Shown here one piece after another: positions 32,301 to 45,392 of a DNA stretch of 64,000 nucleotides. The notes beneath the pieces are model-generated. The model saw only the letters and a program-made list of their open reading frames with translations, was not told the origin of the DNA and did not search any database. Each line of letters starts with the position of its first letter. Position 1 is the first letter of the stretch. This DNA comes from Rotaria sp. Silwood1 (lineage: Eukaryota; Rotifera; Eurotatoria; Philodinida; Philodinidae). The DNA lies in NCBI GenBank assembly GCA_905250075.1, contig CAJNOP010000094.1:15373-79372 (forward strand), read 5' to 3'. Both the position numbers and the translations under genes were made by a program.

Positions 32301-35300
32301 TAAATGTATTCAATATTGGCCAGATGAAGGTGAAAAACGTGTTAATGATTTTAAAATTCGTATTGATAATGAAGAAAAATATGCTGATTATACAATACGT
32401 AAATTGATTATATATAATCAATCAGAGGTATTTAATCTTTACTAATTGAAAAAAAAAATTAATCCGTATTGACAATTTATTGTTTTCGTTGGATAAACAT
32501 AGTTCATTTATTCAAACAAATAGATTAACCTTTGTCGAAGCTTAATATATACTTTATATCATTAATCGATTAAGTGATTTCTTTTAAATAAGAGAAAAAA
32601 AGATTGATTCAATAATTTGAATAACATATCAATATATATTTATTTATTTATTTATTGTAGCCTTCAGACGTGTTACAAGTTAAACAGTATCATTTTTTAT
32701 CATGGCCAGGTATATGATTTCATATTGTATTTTTTGATATAAAATATGAAAGTATATTTTAGATCATGGTTGTTTATCGTTATGTACACCTTTACTAGAT
32801 TTTCGACAGCGTTTTCGTGCTGATTATAAACCAACAAATCCCATATTGGTTCATTGCAGGTTGAGTTTAAATATTTTATTGTACTTTGTGCTTATTAAAA
32901 ATAATTTTTTTTGTAGTGCTGGTGTTGGTCGGTCAGGTACATTTATTGCTCTAGATTCTTTATTAGAAAGAGCTAAATATCAAGATACTATTGATGTACT
33001 TGAATTTACTTATCGAATGAGGTGAAAACTTTTTTCAAAGAATAAAATAAATAAAATTTTCATATGTTTTTTTTTTTTGTTTTTTATTCTTAACTCTAGA
33101 CAAAATCGAGTATATATGATACAAACAGCAGATCAATATGTATTTCTTTATCGTACATTAATTGAAGGAATTTTAACTATGGATGCAAGTATATCCTTAC
33201 AAGAATTTATGACAACAAGAAAATTACATATGGATGCTAAAAGTCAATATAAAGTAAGAAGAAATAGAAAAGAAAAACAACAAAATTTCTTTGTTTTTTT
33301 TTTCATTAATAGCTTTTGGAACAATTACAATCAACAGTTGAATTTTCATATCAAGGTGCACTTGATCCAGCTAATGTACATAAAAATCGAGTTGAAACAA
33401 TTCTTGCTCGTAAGTTAAAGTATTTATTTGTTTAAATAATATTTCAAAAATTAAAATTTTTCTGTATTTTCAGCTGACAATAGTCGACCATATCTAATGA
33501 CACAAGTTGAAAAAACAACCGATTATATCAATGCTGTATTTGTTAATGTAAGTCATATCTATTCTTTTTTTTTTTTTTTTCAAAATTTATCATCAAATTC
33601 TTTGATTATCATCCTTAGTTTCATGTTCGCTAAAGAATAAGATTGTTTAACTATAAATAATAGCAGATGACAACTTTGATTTGAAGCTATTTGAGTGAAT
33701 TATAATAAGAATTTCATATAAACTAATGACCAAGTATAAAAAAGGAGACAATAGAAATGAAAATTGCAATAACATTATGTTTGTAACTTTAGGTACACTT
33801 ATTTAAAGTATTAGAGTTAATTTAGATGTCTCGATCTCGGATATGACTGAAAGTGAGATTTTCAATTTTGATTCATATTTCAAATAGAAATATATATCCG
33901 ATGAATAATTTTTAACAAAAAAAAAAGAAGAATTCTTTGTTGAACAGTTTTAGTTTGAAAAGCATTATTTCGAATAATCCATATCAGAATATAAAATCAC
34001 AGTTTAAATGCTATGAATTTCTCTGATTGTATTTTTTTGTAATTAAAACCTGAAGAAATTTCTCTCAAATACAAACGAAGCAAATTTGACATATTCGTGT
34101 CATAGGATCCTCTCATTCAACCGTAATTCTTATATAAATTTTGTGCATGCCCTTGTAATAAAAGCATATATGTGTCCATTATATTTAATTCATCATTTAC
34201 TTTCTATACTTTGTAAAGCTTCATGTTTATCAAATGAAGCACTTGAAGTATGATTGAAGGGGTTTTATATAATGGCTTAACATGTTTTATATTATTTTTT
34301 ATAAGAAAGGAAGTAATGCTGTTTCAATGTGCTCTACCCTTTTGTTAGTATTTTTTTTTGTGCAACTATTTTCTGTTGGGAATGAGTGTGGTGATATGGA
34401 ATCAGACATTGCATGTTGATTCAGGACATGTTTTTCTTCATTAAAAAAAAACCCGATTTTGGTGATCAAAATCTTGAAAAATTATCTATATCTAGGTACT
34501 TTGTTATGTGGACGCGACTATATTCTGAAAATATATAGATTTTTGGGAAACATTAATTGATTAATATGATTGTATTTTTATTTCGTAGAGAATACTCAGC
34601 TATATATGCAGTAGAAATCTAGCTATTTTACATAAAATTTTAGATGACACGCGAGTTATAATACAATAGAAGAGTTAGTATTGCTTGAATATGATCTATT
34701 TCCCCAAGTATTATTGCTTTTTTGATAAAAATCAAATGTCCAAAGTCTGATTTACATCATATCCTCAGGTCACTTCACAATACCCTAAAAAAACAGTTAA
34801 ACGGAAAAAATATTAGCGGAGGGGTCTAAGCGTCATTTCCTTTCATAACTGCTTTCAAAGACTATTACAATTCTCTACTTAGATCAGCAGCCGTACTAAT
34901 TGCACGATGAAATATTTTATGAACTAATGCAAGTTGACTGCTTGAACGTAAGAAGATTGAAAGGAAAAATGTCGCAACTAGAAAAATATTTAAAAATTAA
35001 TGTGTTTATGGTAGGTATGAGTGTGAGTGTAGGCGAAAAGAACACTAGAACTCATACTGCATACTCCACACTCACACAGTGATCAATCTAATTCTCTCTA
35101 TAAACGATAATTATATGTAAATCAATAGATTATTTTGATTTGATATGCATTCTTGTTGAAATTAATAAGGTGTATCTAGTTCTCTTCGATTATGTTTATA
35201 TTTTAGTTTTAATATATTAAATAATGGTTATTATTCATCACCATCTTCAATATTATTTTGTAGAATATGTACGAATACTTTAATAAAATCTTAAAATTTA

Positions 35301-37653
35301 GATAAGAGCTTATTACTAACAAGATGGAGCTTTGAATAAGATAAACTTATATTGAATAGAAATACTAATAGATTATCACTGTTTGTTTGATCTGCTTAAC
35401 ATCATCTGAATAATTATTGATTATTGGACTCCAACATTAGACGTATTGACTTGACAAGGCTTCGATATAGAAAAAAAAAAAGATTAGGTTTGATGTAAGG
35501 TTTTTTTTTTACTACTAACATCAACAATACTAATTTGATATGTAAATCATAATCTTCTTTAATAATTTTACCTTGATGTCAAATTGAGTTTTTGTTTTTC
35601 TTGATAAAGCTATTAAAATAGTTCATCTATGTCAGTAAGAATATCGAATTCTTTATAAGAACAGATCGAATATTGTCTTTTTTGAATATAATTCTTGACT
35701 TTGAGAAAGAAGAAAAATTTCATATGCGATTTTCTTTTTTATACAAAAAAAAAGCCGAATAGCTTTTATTTGTAGTAGTTTCAAAGTCTGAAGAATTATC
35801 GAAAGTGTTGTCACGTTAAACAGTTGAATGAAATTCATCAATCTATTCTTTGTTGTTTCTTTTATTAGAGTACCATTGTCTGAATCAACAAGGTTTCTTT
35901 TTGTTTGTCATATTTTATGATTTAAGTGTTATGCCACATGAGCCCAGCTGGCTTTTCTTTACATGTGAAACATAAGTTTGACATCATCGTGCAGCTTTCA
36001 CAAAATAATAAAATTCTAGGTTATGTTCAATCTTTGATGGTTTTTTTTCTATACAGTGAAAGCACTTCTTTCAAATGGAAGAAGTTTTAATTCAGTGTAG
36101 TTGATGTTAATTGACAGATAAATTTAGTCTTTTTGTTCTGTTAGAATGGTATCTCTTTTCTAAACTGTTGACTGATTGTATATATATATACTATTTGAAG
36201 CTTTCAATTTTACAGTTGGTTTGACGATTTCCAAATGACAAATTTTATTAATCAATTATTTTCTCAATTTTCTTGTTTGTTAATATAAGGCTTACTTTTA
36301 ATTTATTAAACATTGAAAGACGGAAAGGTGAATAACAAGAAATCATTGTACGTTTAATTGTTTTCTGAGGAAAAACTTGAGAATGACCTCGATTGGGTTC
36401 TCTCTCTTATAAAAACAACTGAATAGAAGATCCTTCTATTGACGCTATTATTCATTCCAGTTGATGTGAAAGATTTTGTTGTCGAAGTTTTTTTTTAACG
36501 TAATATATGTACGATAAGAGTGATGAAAATGAAGAAAATGGTTCGTTGTGAATATTTTTAGTTATATTCAAAAGAAAAAATAATTTTCTCATTATTTATT
36601 AATCAAGATTGTAAAAGAGAAAATAATGAGACGAATCTATTCAATTTATTTCAATTCAATCAGAATATTTATTTTTATTCTATTTATAGTCCTATCGACA
36701 AACACCCAATTATATTGTTACACAATATCCATTATCTCATACATGCATTGATTTCTGGCGTCTTGTATATGATCATAATGTGTCAATAATAATGTTATTG
36801 GAACCTATATTGCGTGATTCAGTGAGGCATATTGATTGATTAATAGTTCTATGTTTAATTGAAATATCATTATATGTTTATTTAGAAAACTATTTATTAT
36901 TGGCCTACAGGTGTTGGACACGTAATATCTTATGGACCATTTGACATAGTTATGATGTCCCAAAAAGAAGATGAACAATTAATTGAACGAGTTTTTGAAT
37001 TGAAATATATAAATAAAAATACATTTGTATGTAGTTTTCATATATATATATTATTTTCTTGATTAATTTTAATATTTTTAAATATTAGGCTACTGATCGA
37101 ACAAGAACAATACGTCAATTTCAAATAAAAGATAATTCATATTTATTAATTATTGTAAAACGTTTTTTAAAAGAAATGCGTACATTTAATGGACAAAATG
37201 TTATTCTTCAATGTTTGTAAGTAAAATTAATTGTTTGAATTTTTTTTACTCGTATTTTTTAAATTAAAACAAAAAATAAAATTCTATTCAGAAATGGTGC
37301 AACATGGTCAGGCTATTTTGCTGCTCTATGTAATTCAATTGATAAAATGCAAACCGAACAAATTGTTGATCCATTTAAAATTGTTCGTCTTCTTCGTTTT
37401 ACTCGGCCACAATTTATTGATCAAGTAAGATTTTTTTTTTTTTTTTTCTATTAATAATTATATCACAACAAAATCTTATTGTTCGTTTATTAATCAGGAT
37501 CAATATGAAAATTTATTTGTATCCATACGTGATTATGTACAGCAGTACATGAGTGCAACATTAACACATCGTCCTTCTGAAAATTCTTTCTATGTAGAAC
37601 CGTCTGGAGAACATCAATCCACTACAACTAATCGAGTTATACAACGATTATAA
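29399..37653 (+). CDS. Tandem-domain protein tyrosine phosphatase
   Basis: Two PTP domains as in receptor-type phosphatases. Seventeen exons: 29399-29515, 29586-30225, 30682-30812, 30864-31116, 32139-32236, 32299-32427, 32661-32709, 32763-32859, 32917-33021, 33100-33253, 33313-33409, 33474-33547, 36690-36821, 36886-37026, 37089-37216, 37292-37424, 37498-37653; 877 residues. Exon 2 might instead end at 30255 in the same phase. Residues 1-250 are disordered, with a His run (104-110). D1 is complete: '[11 protein letters not shown]', '[12 protein letters not shown]', 'WPDHG' (~470), P-loop '[10 protein letters not shown]' (~502-511) and 'QTADQY'. D2 has 'TDYINAVFV' and 'RTIRQFQI' but no WPD loop, and its P-loop is 'QCLNGATWSG' with Trp for the catalytic Arg, so it looks like a pseudophosphatase. 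No signal peptide or membrane segment was found; an unseen upstream exon could hold one. Intron 12 is 3.1 kb. AATAAA lies at 37794. Confidence 0.88.
35010..35082. repeat. Inverted pair of GT-rich tracts in a phosphatase intron
   Basis: 'gtatgagtgtgagtgtagg' at about 35013-35034 faces 'catactccacactcacac' at about 35061-35079. The arms are inverted copies of each other and similar to the telomere-like tracts at 4.6 and 7.4-7.6 kb. Confidence 0.4.
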
Positions 37654-40146
37654 TTTCTTTTTTTTTTTTAAATGCGTAAAATATGTTTTGTTTTTTTGTT
37701 TTTTGTTTGCTTTTTTTTTTTGGGTGTCATAGTCTTTTTTCACTACGTTACATACACTCGGTGATATCGTTTTGTGTTTTGAAATCAGAATTAAATAAAA
37801 TAAAAAAATATTTCTAAAGAAAATTATATTGATCAATAGAAAGATTTAGCTGATAGAATACTATTTAATGATAATATTTTGAAATATTCATAACGATGAT
37901 GTAACTATTGAATATTGAATATACGTTAACAAGTTTTATGTTGAACAATTAAAAATATTCTTGTAGAGCTATCAAAAAAAAAAATATTCCAAGTATTAGA
38001 AAAAAGAAGTTTTAATAAAATGGATCATTCTGAATTTGGTTTCATACTTGATGTAATCGATAGGTTATAGAGAACACAAGCATTGTAAAGTTTAGACTCG
38101 ATAAACAAAACATTAAATAGTGATAAAAACCTGTTAGTGCAATCCCTAGGAGATTAAAATATGAAACATGATATAACTGCTGCTGCTAATCAGAGTGAGA
38201 TTATTTTATTCTATACATCTTGGGACACATTTTCTTCACCCTACTTTTACTTAATCATTTAGACATTGAAACAAGGACATAGTTTATATGCTGTAAAGAG
38301 CCGTTATTCACATACAATCTTTGATAGTGTCTGACTAGTATCTGTTACGGTCAGTGAGAAAGAGAAATAAAGCTCAAATATCTATTGTATATATTTCAAC
38401 ACTGTTTTTAAATCGTATTTCACAAAAAGTGAAGGCACGTAAAGTCTATGATTGAAAATCTTTTATTGTTATTTGTAAAACATCTGCATACTGTTCAGTT
38501 TGTAATGAATATAGAAGATCTCATTCATAATAATGCAAAAGAACTTGAATTTAATTAATATATAAATTAAAGATATTATACTATTGATAAACTAATTAGT
38601 TTATACGATTTTGTTAATAGTAACAGATGAACAAAATACAGACACATGTTATTCAAAATCATGTGAATGTCACCATAGTTATGTTTTTAAACTACTCACA
38701 ACAAGTGCTAATTCATGAATTGTTATTGTATAATAGTACCAAACAAGAAGAAAATGAAAGAAAGCATCTATTGTTCGATTAATGAGTTGTTTTGTTCATA
38801 TTAGCCAAGAAACAAATTATTATAACAAGTATAACACGTAATTTAACTTGTTAATAGTATTCTTTATAGCATCATTGATCAGATTTATTAAAAATTCATG
38901 AAATTAAATCAGTATCAAGTAAGTATCCTTCAAGAAGTTATGATAACGTATATGTGATTCGTTTTCATATAATTTTAGTATTGTCGAATCGAATGTTCAC
39001 GACTAGAAATGAGCGAAGCCAAGTTTATTTTGGTGTCGGTATTTTTTTTCCACTGATTCGATTCATAGTTCTAGTAAATCTGGTCTAGTTCTGGTATAGA
39101 GAAAACTATTCCAGAATTTATTTCTATCACACTTAACAACTATTTCAATACTCATTTTTTTGATTTGTTTATTCAACAACTGACATGTTTTCGAGTCATA
39201 CCTCTTGAATTACAATCTAATTGATGTGATTTATAACATAATTCGCTTAAAATCATTGAATATTTAACTATAATTTTTAATTACGATTGGAACAGTTTTT
39301 TTTTCCCGTAGTCTTGCTTCCGACAAATCTTTTCAAGTGAACTCGATCGATTTCCGGCAAATCTTCGAATTTTGATTCCGCAAATTTCTATTCACAACTC
39401 GTTTCTCAATGAATAACAGATACTTCAGACACTTCTTTTCTTTTTAAATTAACAACCAGTAAATCATAATTCAGTTTCCTATGTGCTTTTATTATTTTGT
39501 TCACCGTACGAAATAATCTTAAGTAATTTATCTAAATAAACTATTTTATTGTTTTTATTACAGCAGACTTCTTTAGATGTTCTTCTCTGTAGTTTCTCAC
39601 CTTCTTACAATTTTGACAAATACATTTAGTATTTTTACTTAAAAGAACTTAATTCACCTGATTACCTTTTTCATTCTATTGAATCCAATACGAACATCAA
39701 ATATCACATTTGGTACACTTGAACTTCGTTGTGATATCGATTTAGATATAGGATATTTGATCGAATTTTCGCTTTCAGTAAAATAGAAATGAAAGTACAT
39801 ACTACAATCATCAAACATTATTTATGTTATCAAGTGACATTATTAACGCAACGTCAAAGCATAACACAACAACTATAAGTATATCCTTTGTTATTAATCG
39901 TTCTTTTATTTTTTTTATTATTATAGGGCTTGACATGAAACACATTGCGATATAAGGCTTAAGAAATAAGATTAATTAAAGTTATTGTTTTGATTTCATA
40001 TGATAAACAAAAATATGTTTACAAAGTTTTGTTGTGATGAACCAATCGATTTTTTTTTTTTGTCTATACAATGAACAGAGCAGCACTTGTAGAAGAGAAA
40101 AAAAAATAAAAATAGTTAAGCAAACAAAGAAGAAAAAAAAAAAGAT
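37654..40146. other. Gene-free region
   Basis: Apart from the phosphatase 3' end at its start, no coding signal was seen. The part near 38.99-39.42 kb looks less AT-rich and repeat-like, without definable ends. Confidence 0.4.
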
Positions 40147-40686
40147 TTATTCGAAAACACCATTACGACGATAAAATGATTCTTCAACAATTTTTCCTCG
40201 GGCATATGTTGGTGCTTTAAATTGTTGACCAGTTTCACCTAATTTCCATCCATATTCCATTGTATTTGATACAGGATATTGATATTTATGTTCAGGTTGA
40301 ATTTGTTTGCGTATATTTAAATATTTATAACGACCTTTTTCTTCTTTTGAAAAACCATCAAATAAAACATCTTTATATTCTTTTTTAACCGGATACATTT
40401 CTTTCAATGCATTTGGATTATGTTCTAGATCAAGTTTTTTAGCTAATTCATCTAATGTATCACTTGGATCATAACGTGGTTTAGGTCTTGGAGGAAAAAC
40501 AATTGTCGGTAAAGAACGACCAATTGGTTTAGCTGTAGCTTGTGTATAAAATGCACGCTTAAACCATTCATCATCATTTGGATTTGGTTTGAATGTTTGA
40601 TGCCAAGAGACACGAGTCATTGCTTCTTTTTCAATTAATTCTTTCCACGCATTTTGTGTGCGTGTATCAAAAGCCATACGTGTCAT
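40147..40686 (-). CDS. SPMIP1: SPMIP1 (ATP6V1FNB)-like axonemal microtubule inner protein
   Basis: A single-exon 179-residue frame. Its second half follows the vertebrate SPMIP1/ATP6V1FNB pattern closely: 'EMYPVKKEYKDVLFDGFS', then 'KGRYKYLNIRKQIQPEHKY', 'YPVSNTMEYGWKLGE', and the end 'ESFYRRNGVFE' (vertebrate proteins end near 'ESFFRKNGAF'). The N-terminal half has 'RTQNAWKELIEKEAMTRVSW', comparable to the family's N-terminal helix, and a Pro-rich linker 'IVFPPRPKPRYDPSDT'. It is soluble, basic and non-enzymatic. The vertebrate protein is found in the lumen of sperm doublet microtubules, so a role in cilia or sperm is likely here (inference). The in-frame ATG at 40686 is the first; a second Met follows at residue 4. 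The stop codon lies inside an AATAAA. Confidence 0.82.
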   Translation of the reverse strand: MTRMAFDTRTQNAWKELIEKEAMTRVSWHQTFKPNPNDDEWFKRAFYTQATAKPIGRSLPTIVFPPRPKPRYDPSDTLDELAKKLDLEHNPNALKEMYPVKKEYKDVLFDGFSKEEKGRYKYLNIRKQIQPEHKYQYPVSNTMEYGWKLGETGQQFKAPTYARGKIVEESFYRRNGVFE

Positions 40687-43380
40687 GATTAGAGCTTGTA
40701 TAAGTCTTTTAGATAGATAATGGTGTCTAGAAATAATGTATATACATAAAGCAAAAGAAAAAAAGAAGGTATCCGTTACTATTACACAAAAAAAAGAAAA
40801 ACGTTTTATATGTTTTCATTTCATTTTTATTTGAAAGCGAATGAAAGAAAGAGTGAAGAGATTGACACAACAGAACAACCTACCATGACAACGAAGAATG
40901 ACGCGGCATGGTTTACTCTAAGGAAGGACGCAACAATAACCGATAGAAAAAGAAAGAAAAAGAAAAAAAAACCAGTTGATGTTGTCTACCTTTATTGTAC
41001 CACAAGAAAACGACTACAAGAAAGTCATGAGAAGAGAACGAAAAAATTCTCACCAAGAGCAAGAATGAACATCTTTCTTTTGTTTTTCTTTTACTCCTAC
41101 AATTATATGTACAATGTAACATATATGATCAACGACTATTGATTTACAAGAACATTTTTAAAAGTTTTGTTTCATTGAAAAAAAAAATCACTGTTATTCT
41201 TTGTATAACGAGATCCGAACATTCATTGCTGATGTTTCTTTTTTTTTTCTGGTTAAACTGTTCATTGAAGTGTTATAATCAAATCAATATTATTCTTTTG
41301 TTGATTAGCATGAATATGATGACTTTTTTTATCTAATCATGGATTGCATCTGATAGCATCAAATGCAAACAATCAGCTGATGATTGAATGTAATTGGAAA
41401 GAATCTTCGCATTGTTATAAAAGACAGAATTAATCAAAATATTACAAAAAATAATTTTTGAAGATATAGATAAAATATTTTCAGTCATATTGAGAACATA
41501 ATGAATTTCCTCTAGTCATGATTTTATCAAACGAACAGTTATTTTGAACAATGCTTCAATACCCATCTACAGGCAAGTTGATTGCACAATGATTTTTTTT
41601 GTGTGGCATATATATAGAAAAGGATGGCCCAATTCGAAGAAGGAAATGTCAGAGGTGTAACATCCGATTTGTCGCTCCCTCGATTCGTACCCAATTATTA
41701 ATTAACTATATGTTTTATGCAAAAGCTTTAGTAACGACTAACTTTAGTCAACATGTACTGATGATACTGTTGAGTGCTTGTACCATCATATATTTCACGG
41801 TATTTGATTATTTTCTTCTATGTTTTAATGACATAATCAGAGAAGTTCTAGGTCGAACACTATCATAGCATCACAAGAGTTAAAAAACACAAGAATTACC
41901 ATTATTGACACTATACTGTATGGATTTCCCTCGAGATAATGGGGCTTTATCTTACCACCCACGATCCACTGGTTATGCTACTGCTTTGTTTATTCTTATA
42001 TTTTGTATGATGTGCATCTTGTGTCATTCTCTAGTAGATGTCATATGATCTTTCTGTTCGTGTTTCTATTGATTGTACGAATTCTATAATCTTCTACGTG
42101 TATCGAATGATACTGTGCATGAATATTATATTGGTTTTATATTGATCATGCTATCATGAAAAGGTAGTCGAATTGTGAGAAAACATGATGATATTCAAAA
42201 AATAATAATACATTTTAATACTATTTAATTCTTGATTCTATAGTTTAATTACAAACAAATAAATCTTTATGATATGAGAGTAATATCTTGTGACAAAAGA
42301 ATCTTTACATGCTCTAAAAGAATCGAGATTTCAAAATGTTGACTGCTTCTGATCAGTCTTGTGTATGAAATGATGTTAATTACAATCTATTTTAGGTTTT
42401 TGCTAATATCAAAATAGAAATAAAATCCTTGTGATAATGTTATTGAGAAAATGACATTCATAGTCATCTGCAAACATTTTTTTTGTTACATTATATAAAT
42501 CAACCATTAATTCAAGAATAAAGATATTGCTTTAGTTTAGATTTCTTAAATTTTAAAAGTTTTCTCTTAAAACAAAATGTATTTTATTTAGTTTTCACAT
42601 GAATCTATTCTCATGTTTAAATAAATTTGAGTTTGATCTTTCGCAAAAATTATTTGATTTTCAATTTAATTACATCATGATAATATTCTTTCTCATAGTG
42701 AACACGTTGTTCACACCTATTTAAAAATGAAACACATCAAAGTTATTACTTTTTGTTCTTGTCGAAACTATTTGATATTCATCATCATTCCTTCTCTCAG
42801 CTTCATCACTTTCAGGTTTATTCAACACTACAATGAAGAAGAAAAAAAAAAGCTGTCACATATTCATACTGAGCATATGTATGTTCAATGCTGTTGTTGA
42901 TAAGTTTGAGACATTATTGCAGCTGCTCTTTCTGATTGCATCATCATAACAACGATATAATGTTATTTGCTTTTTTTTTTCTTCTAATTGTTATATTTTC
43001 ATACACATAACTGCATTCTTAATATTTGCTCATTTAAATTTTATTTTATTTTTTTCCATGCTATTTTCTCCAGGTCAAGAGTGACACATTTCAATTTCAC
43101 TATATCGCCTGGGACTTCCGTCAAACAGTTCGAAACACTTGACTAGCACCGGCGACTATATATATTTTTTGAAATTTATGTATGTAATAACACCCGGACA
43201 CGTGGTACTTCGCATATAATAGACATTGCTCATTTGATTGCATAATTAATTTACGGAAGAAAGAGAAGATAGAATAGACATGAGAAAATAGAGAGGGAAG
43301 AAGAGAGAAAGAGACAGAGCAAAAGAAAATAATACAGAGAGAGAGAAGTGTCAATCTCAATTAGATAGTTGAGTCGCACT
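40687..43380. other. Gene-free region
   Basis: Several short frames (e.g. 40810-41142 plus, 41599-41868 plus) have low-complexity translations with no recognisable motif. A perfect 17-bp palindrome lies at 42698-42714. Purine-rich GA repeats occur at 43256-43350, just before the next gene's 5' exon. Confidence 0.4.
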
Positions 43381-44694
43381 ATTCAGTGATATCGACACAT
43401 CACCATACGCTCAATTTAATCGACACGCCTTCTTCATTGTAAAGAAGTAACAAAAAGTAAGTTGATTTTCTATTTTGATATTTTAACTGTGATGAAATTA
43501 TGGATGGTTCTTCATCTAAGCGGATTTTATGTTCTACTAAATCATTAGTATATTATATATATAGTATTATTACATCAGTTCGAGGTTTGTATTTTAAATG
43601 ATCTTTTTTTCATAATTGGTTTGCTTTATATTATCTTGATAACAATGATGGATATCAACAGCGTGGTGAAACGAGAGTCCCCATCCGTAGTGAAGTTTCT
43701 TCAGTTTTCATTTTTCTTCATTAGAAATGAAAATAAAAAGATTATACTATCTCGAATGGACTTTGAAAAGCTGTTTCTTTTTTTACTTTGACTGCTATCT
43801 CTTTGTTGATTTCTCTAAAACTTTCTTCTACTTGATAAATTTGTACTTTGTCTTTGTGGGTCGATCATAGTCGATTAACTTAAAAAGTTATATCTCTTGT
43901 ATATTTTTTTTTACAGATTCTGTTCTATATGTTTGTATCCGAATATTCTAATGTTTTATCGAGCGTGAGAGCCGAGGGACTCGTACCTGTCCGAAAATGA
44001 GGCTGGCATTTTCGGATTTTTAAACTGCCCCATCGGAAAAGAACATCTAGATAAAACACTGAAATCTTCGATTAAGTTTATTGAACGTTTAATAATCAAG
44101 TTAATTTTGTACTAATCAAAGTTAATCTCAGATCATATTCACTGATACTGTTTTCAAATTTAAACTTTTAGATATAGAATTGAGTTAGTGTGTTGAAGGA
44201 GAATATATCTTTTATGTATCACGTCACGAAGTATTTTTCGTTATTCAATGTCTTGAATAGCCAATTAAAATCAAGCAAAGACAAAAAAATAAAGAATATT
44301 TAATCATTGAGATAGTATTGTTCTTTTTTTCTATTTAGATAATATTTTAATGGCACAATCCCAAGGTTACAAACGTTTTCGCTCATCAATCAATACTGTC
44401 TATCATGGTACGAGTACTCCACAAACGTCCAACAATAAAATATTTCCTCGTGCTTCAACTCCAAATCCTCGTTCAATAGATCCGATTGAACAACAAACAA
44501 TACCGGTTGTGCCTTCTCCACGTTCAAAAATGATTGTTCATCATAAAATTCATAAAAAACGTCGACAACATCGTTCTAATCATCATTATCAAATTCATAT
44601 TGATCATATTGTTTTGATACAACAACAAAAAAAACCTTGTTCACATTGTCATTGCAAAAAACCAAAATCTCAACGAATCATAGGCATTCTCTAG
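43380..44694 (+). CDS. Small basic protein of unknown function with 5' non-coding exon
   Basis: Not recognised. The coding part is 44350-44694, 114 residues. A likely untranslated first exon ends at 43456 ('aaaaa|gtaagttg') and an acceptor 'tttctatttag' ends at 44338, giving an 882-nt intron. The first exon's 5' end is only a guess. The protein is Ser/Thr/Pro-rich at first ('STPQTSNNKIFPRASTPNPR'), then strongly basic and His-rich ('HHKIHKKRRQHRSNHHYQIH'), and ends with a Cys-His cluster 'CSHCHCKKPK'. There is no membrane segment or signal peptide. The codon usage and splice signals support a real gene; the Cys/His cluster might bind metal (inference). Confidence 0.5.
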
Positions 44695-45392
44695 ACATGT
44701 ATAATATATATATATCATATTTTTTCTAAAACAAAGTAGAATTTATTTGTTATCATTGTCTTATTTTGTGTCTTTTAATTTTCAATAAATGAAATTGAAA
44801 AAATATGTGTTATGTTCAAGTTATTACCAATCATCTCGATCCAAGAGAAGCAAGAGTTAGACAATTACCAAATCTAAACTCTATCTCTGTATTCGGCAAC
44901 TATTCAACCAGTTCAGATAGTGTGAGATATTTGTCTAAGCTTTTCTTGAGGTATATGATGACGGACACAAAGTTTAAACCAGTTATATCTTTAAACTTTC
45001 TTCTCGATGACAATAGCTAACAATAATCTGAAAAAACATTTGCGTAGCTAAAAAAATTCTCGATTAAGGTTGGTAGATTTTAAGCCTTGAGTAAAACTGC
45101 TTGGGAGAGAGTCTGCAGAAAACTAAGACCTCGCAAATCAGTTTTCTCACTTCCTTTCAAAGCTATTGGTAGAAGATTTTATTTGAGAGAGCAAATGATT
45201 CTAAGCGAGATGAGACATCATCGATCTCTTCATGACTTTCCTTCATCGAACTGTATTCAATTTGTAGAAGGCTCTACGGCGTTAAATATGGAAAAAACAT
45301 TGAAATTTTCAATAGAAGAAGAGAAAAATGCTTCTTTGGTTTTTCGTAAATTGAATGCAGTTTGATGAGAGAATGTCATGGAGAGATCAGAT

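Noticed and set aside
36587..36631. 11-bp inverted repeat (TCTCATTATTT/AAATAATGAGA) near a phosphatase exon acceptor
   Set aside because: Short, AT-only and likely by chance in DNA of this composition.
40810..41142. 110-codon plus-strand frame divergent from the SPMIP1-like gene
   Set aside because: Very Lys-rich and driven by A-runs; no recognised domain, more likely 5' flank of the minus-strand gene.
41599..41868. 89-codon frame with CxxC (CQRC)
   Set aside because: The CxxC pair is isolated, the rest is hydrophobic low-complexity, and there is no homologue or splice context.
44805..45365. Two frames of 71 and 92 codons
   Set aside because: They lie in and beside the nested mobile-element region; no recognised motif and no splice support.
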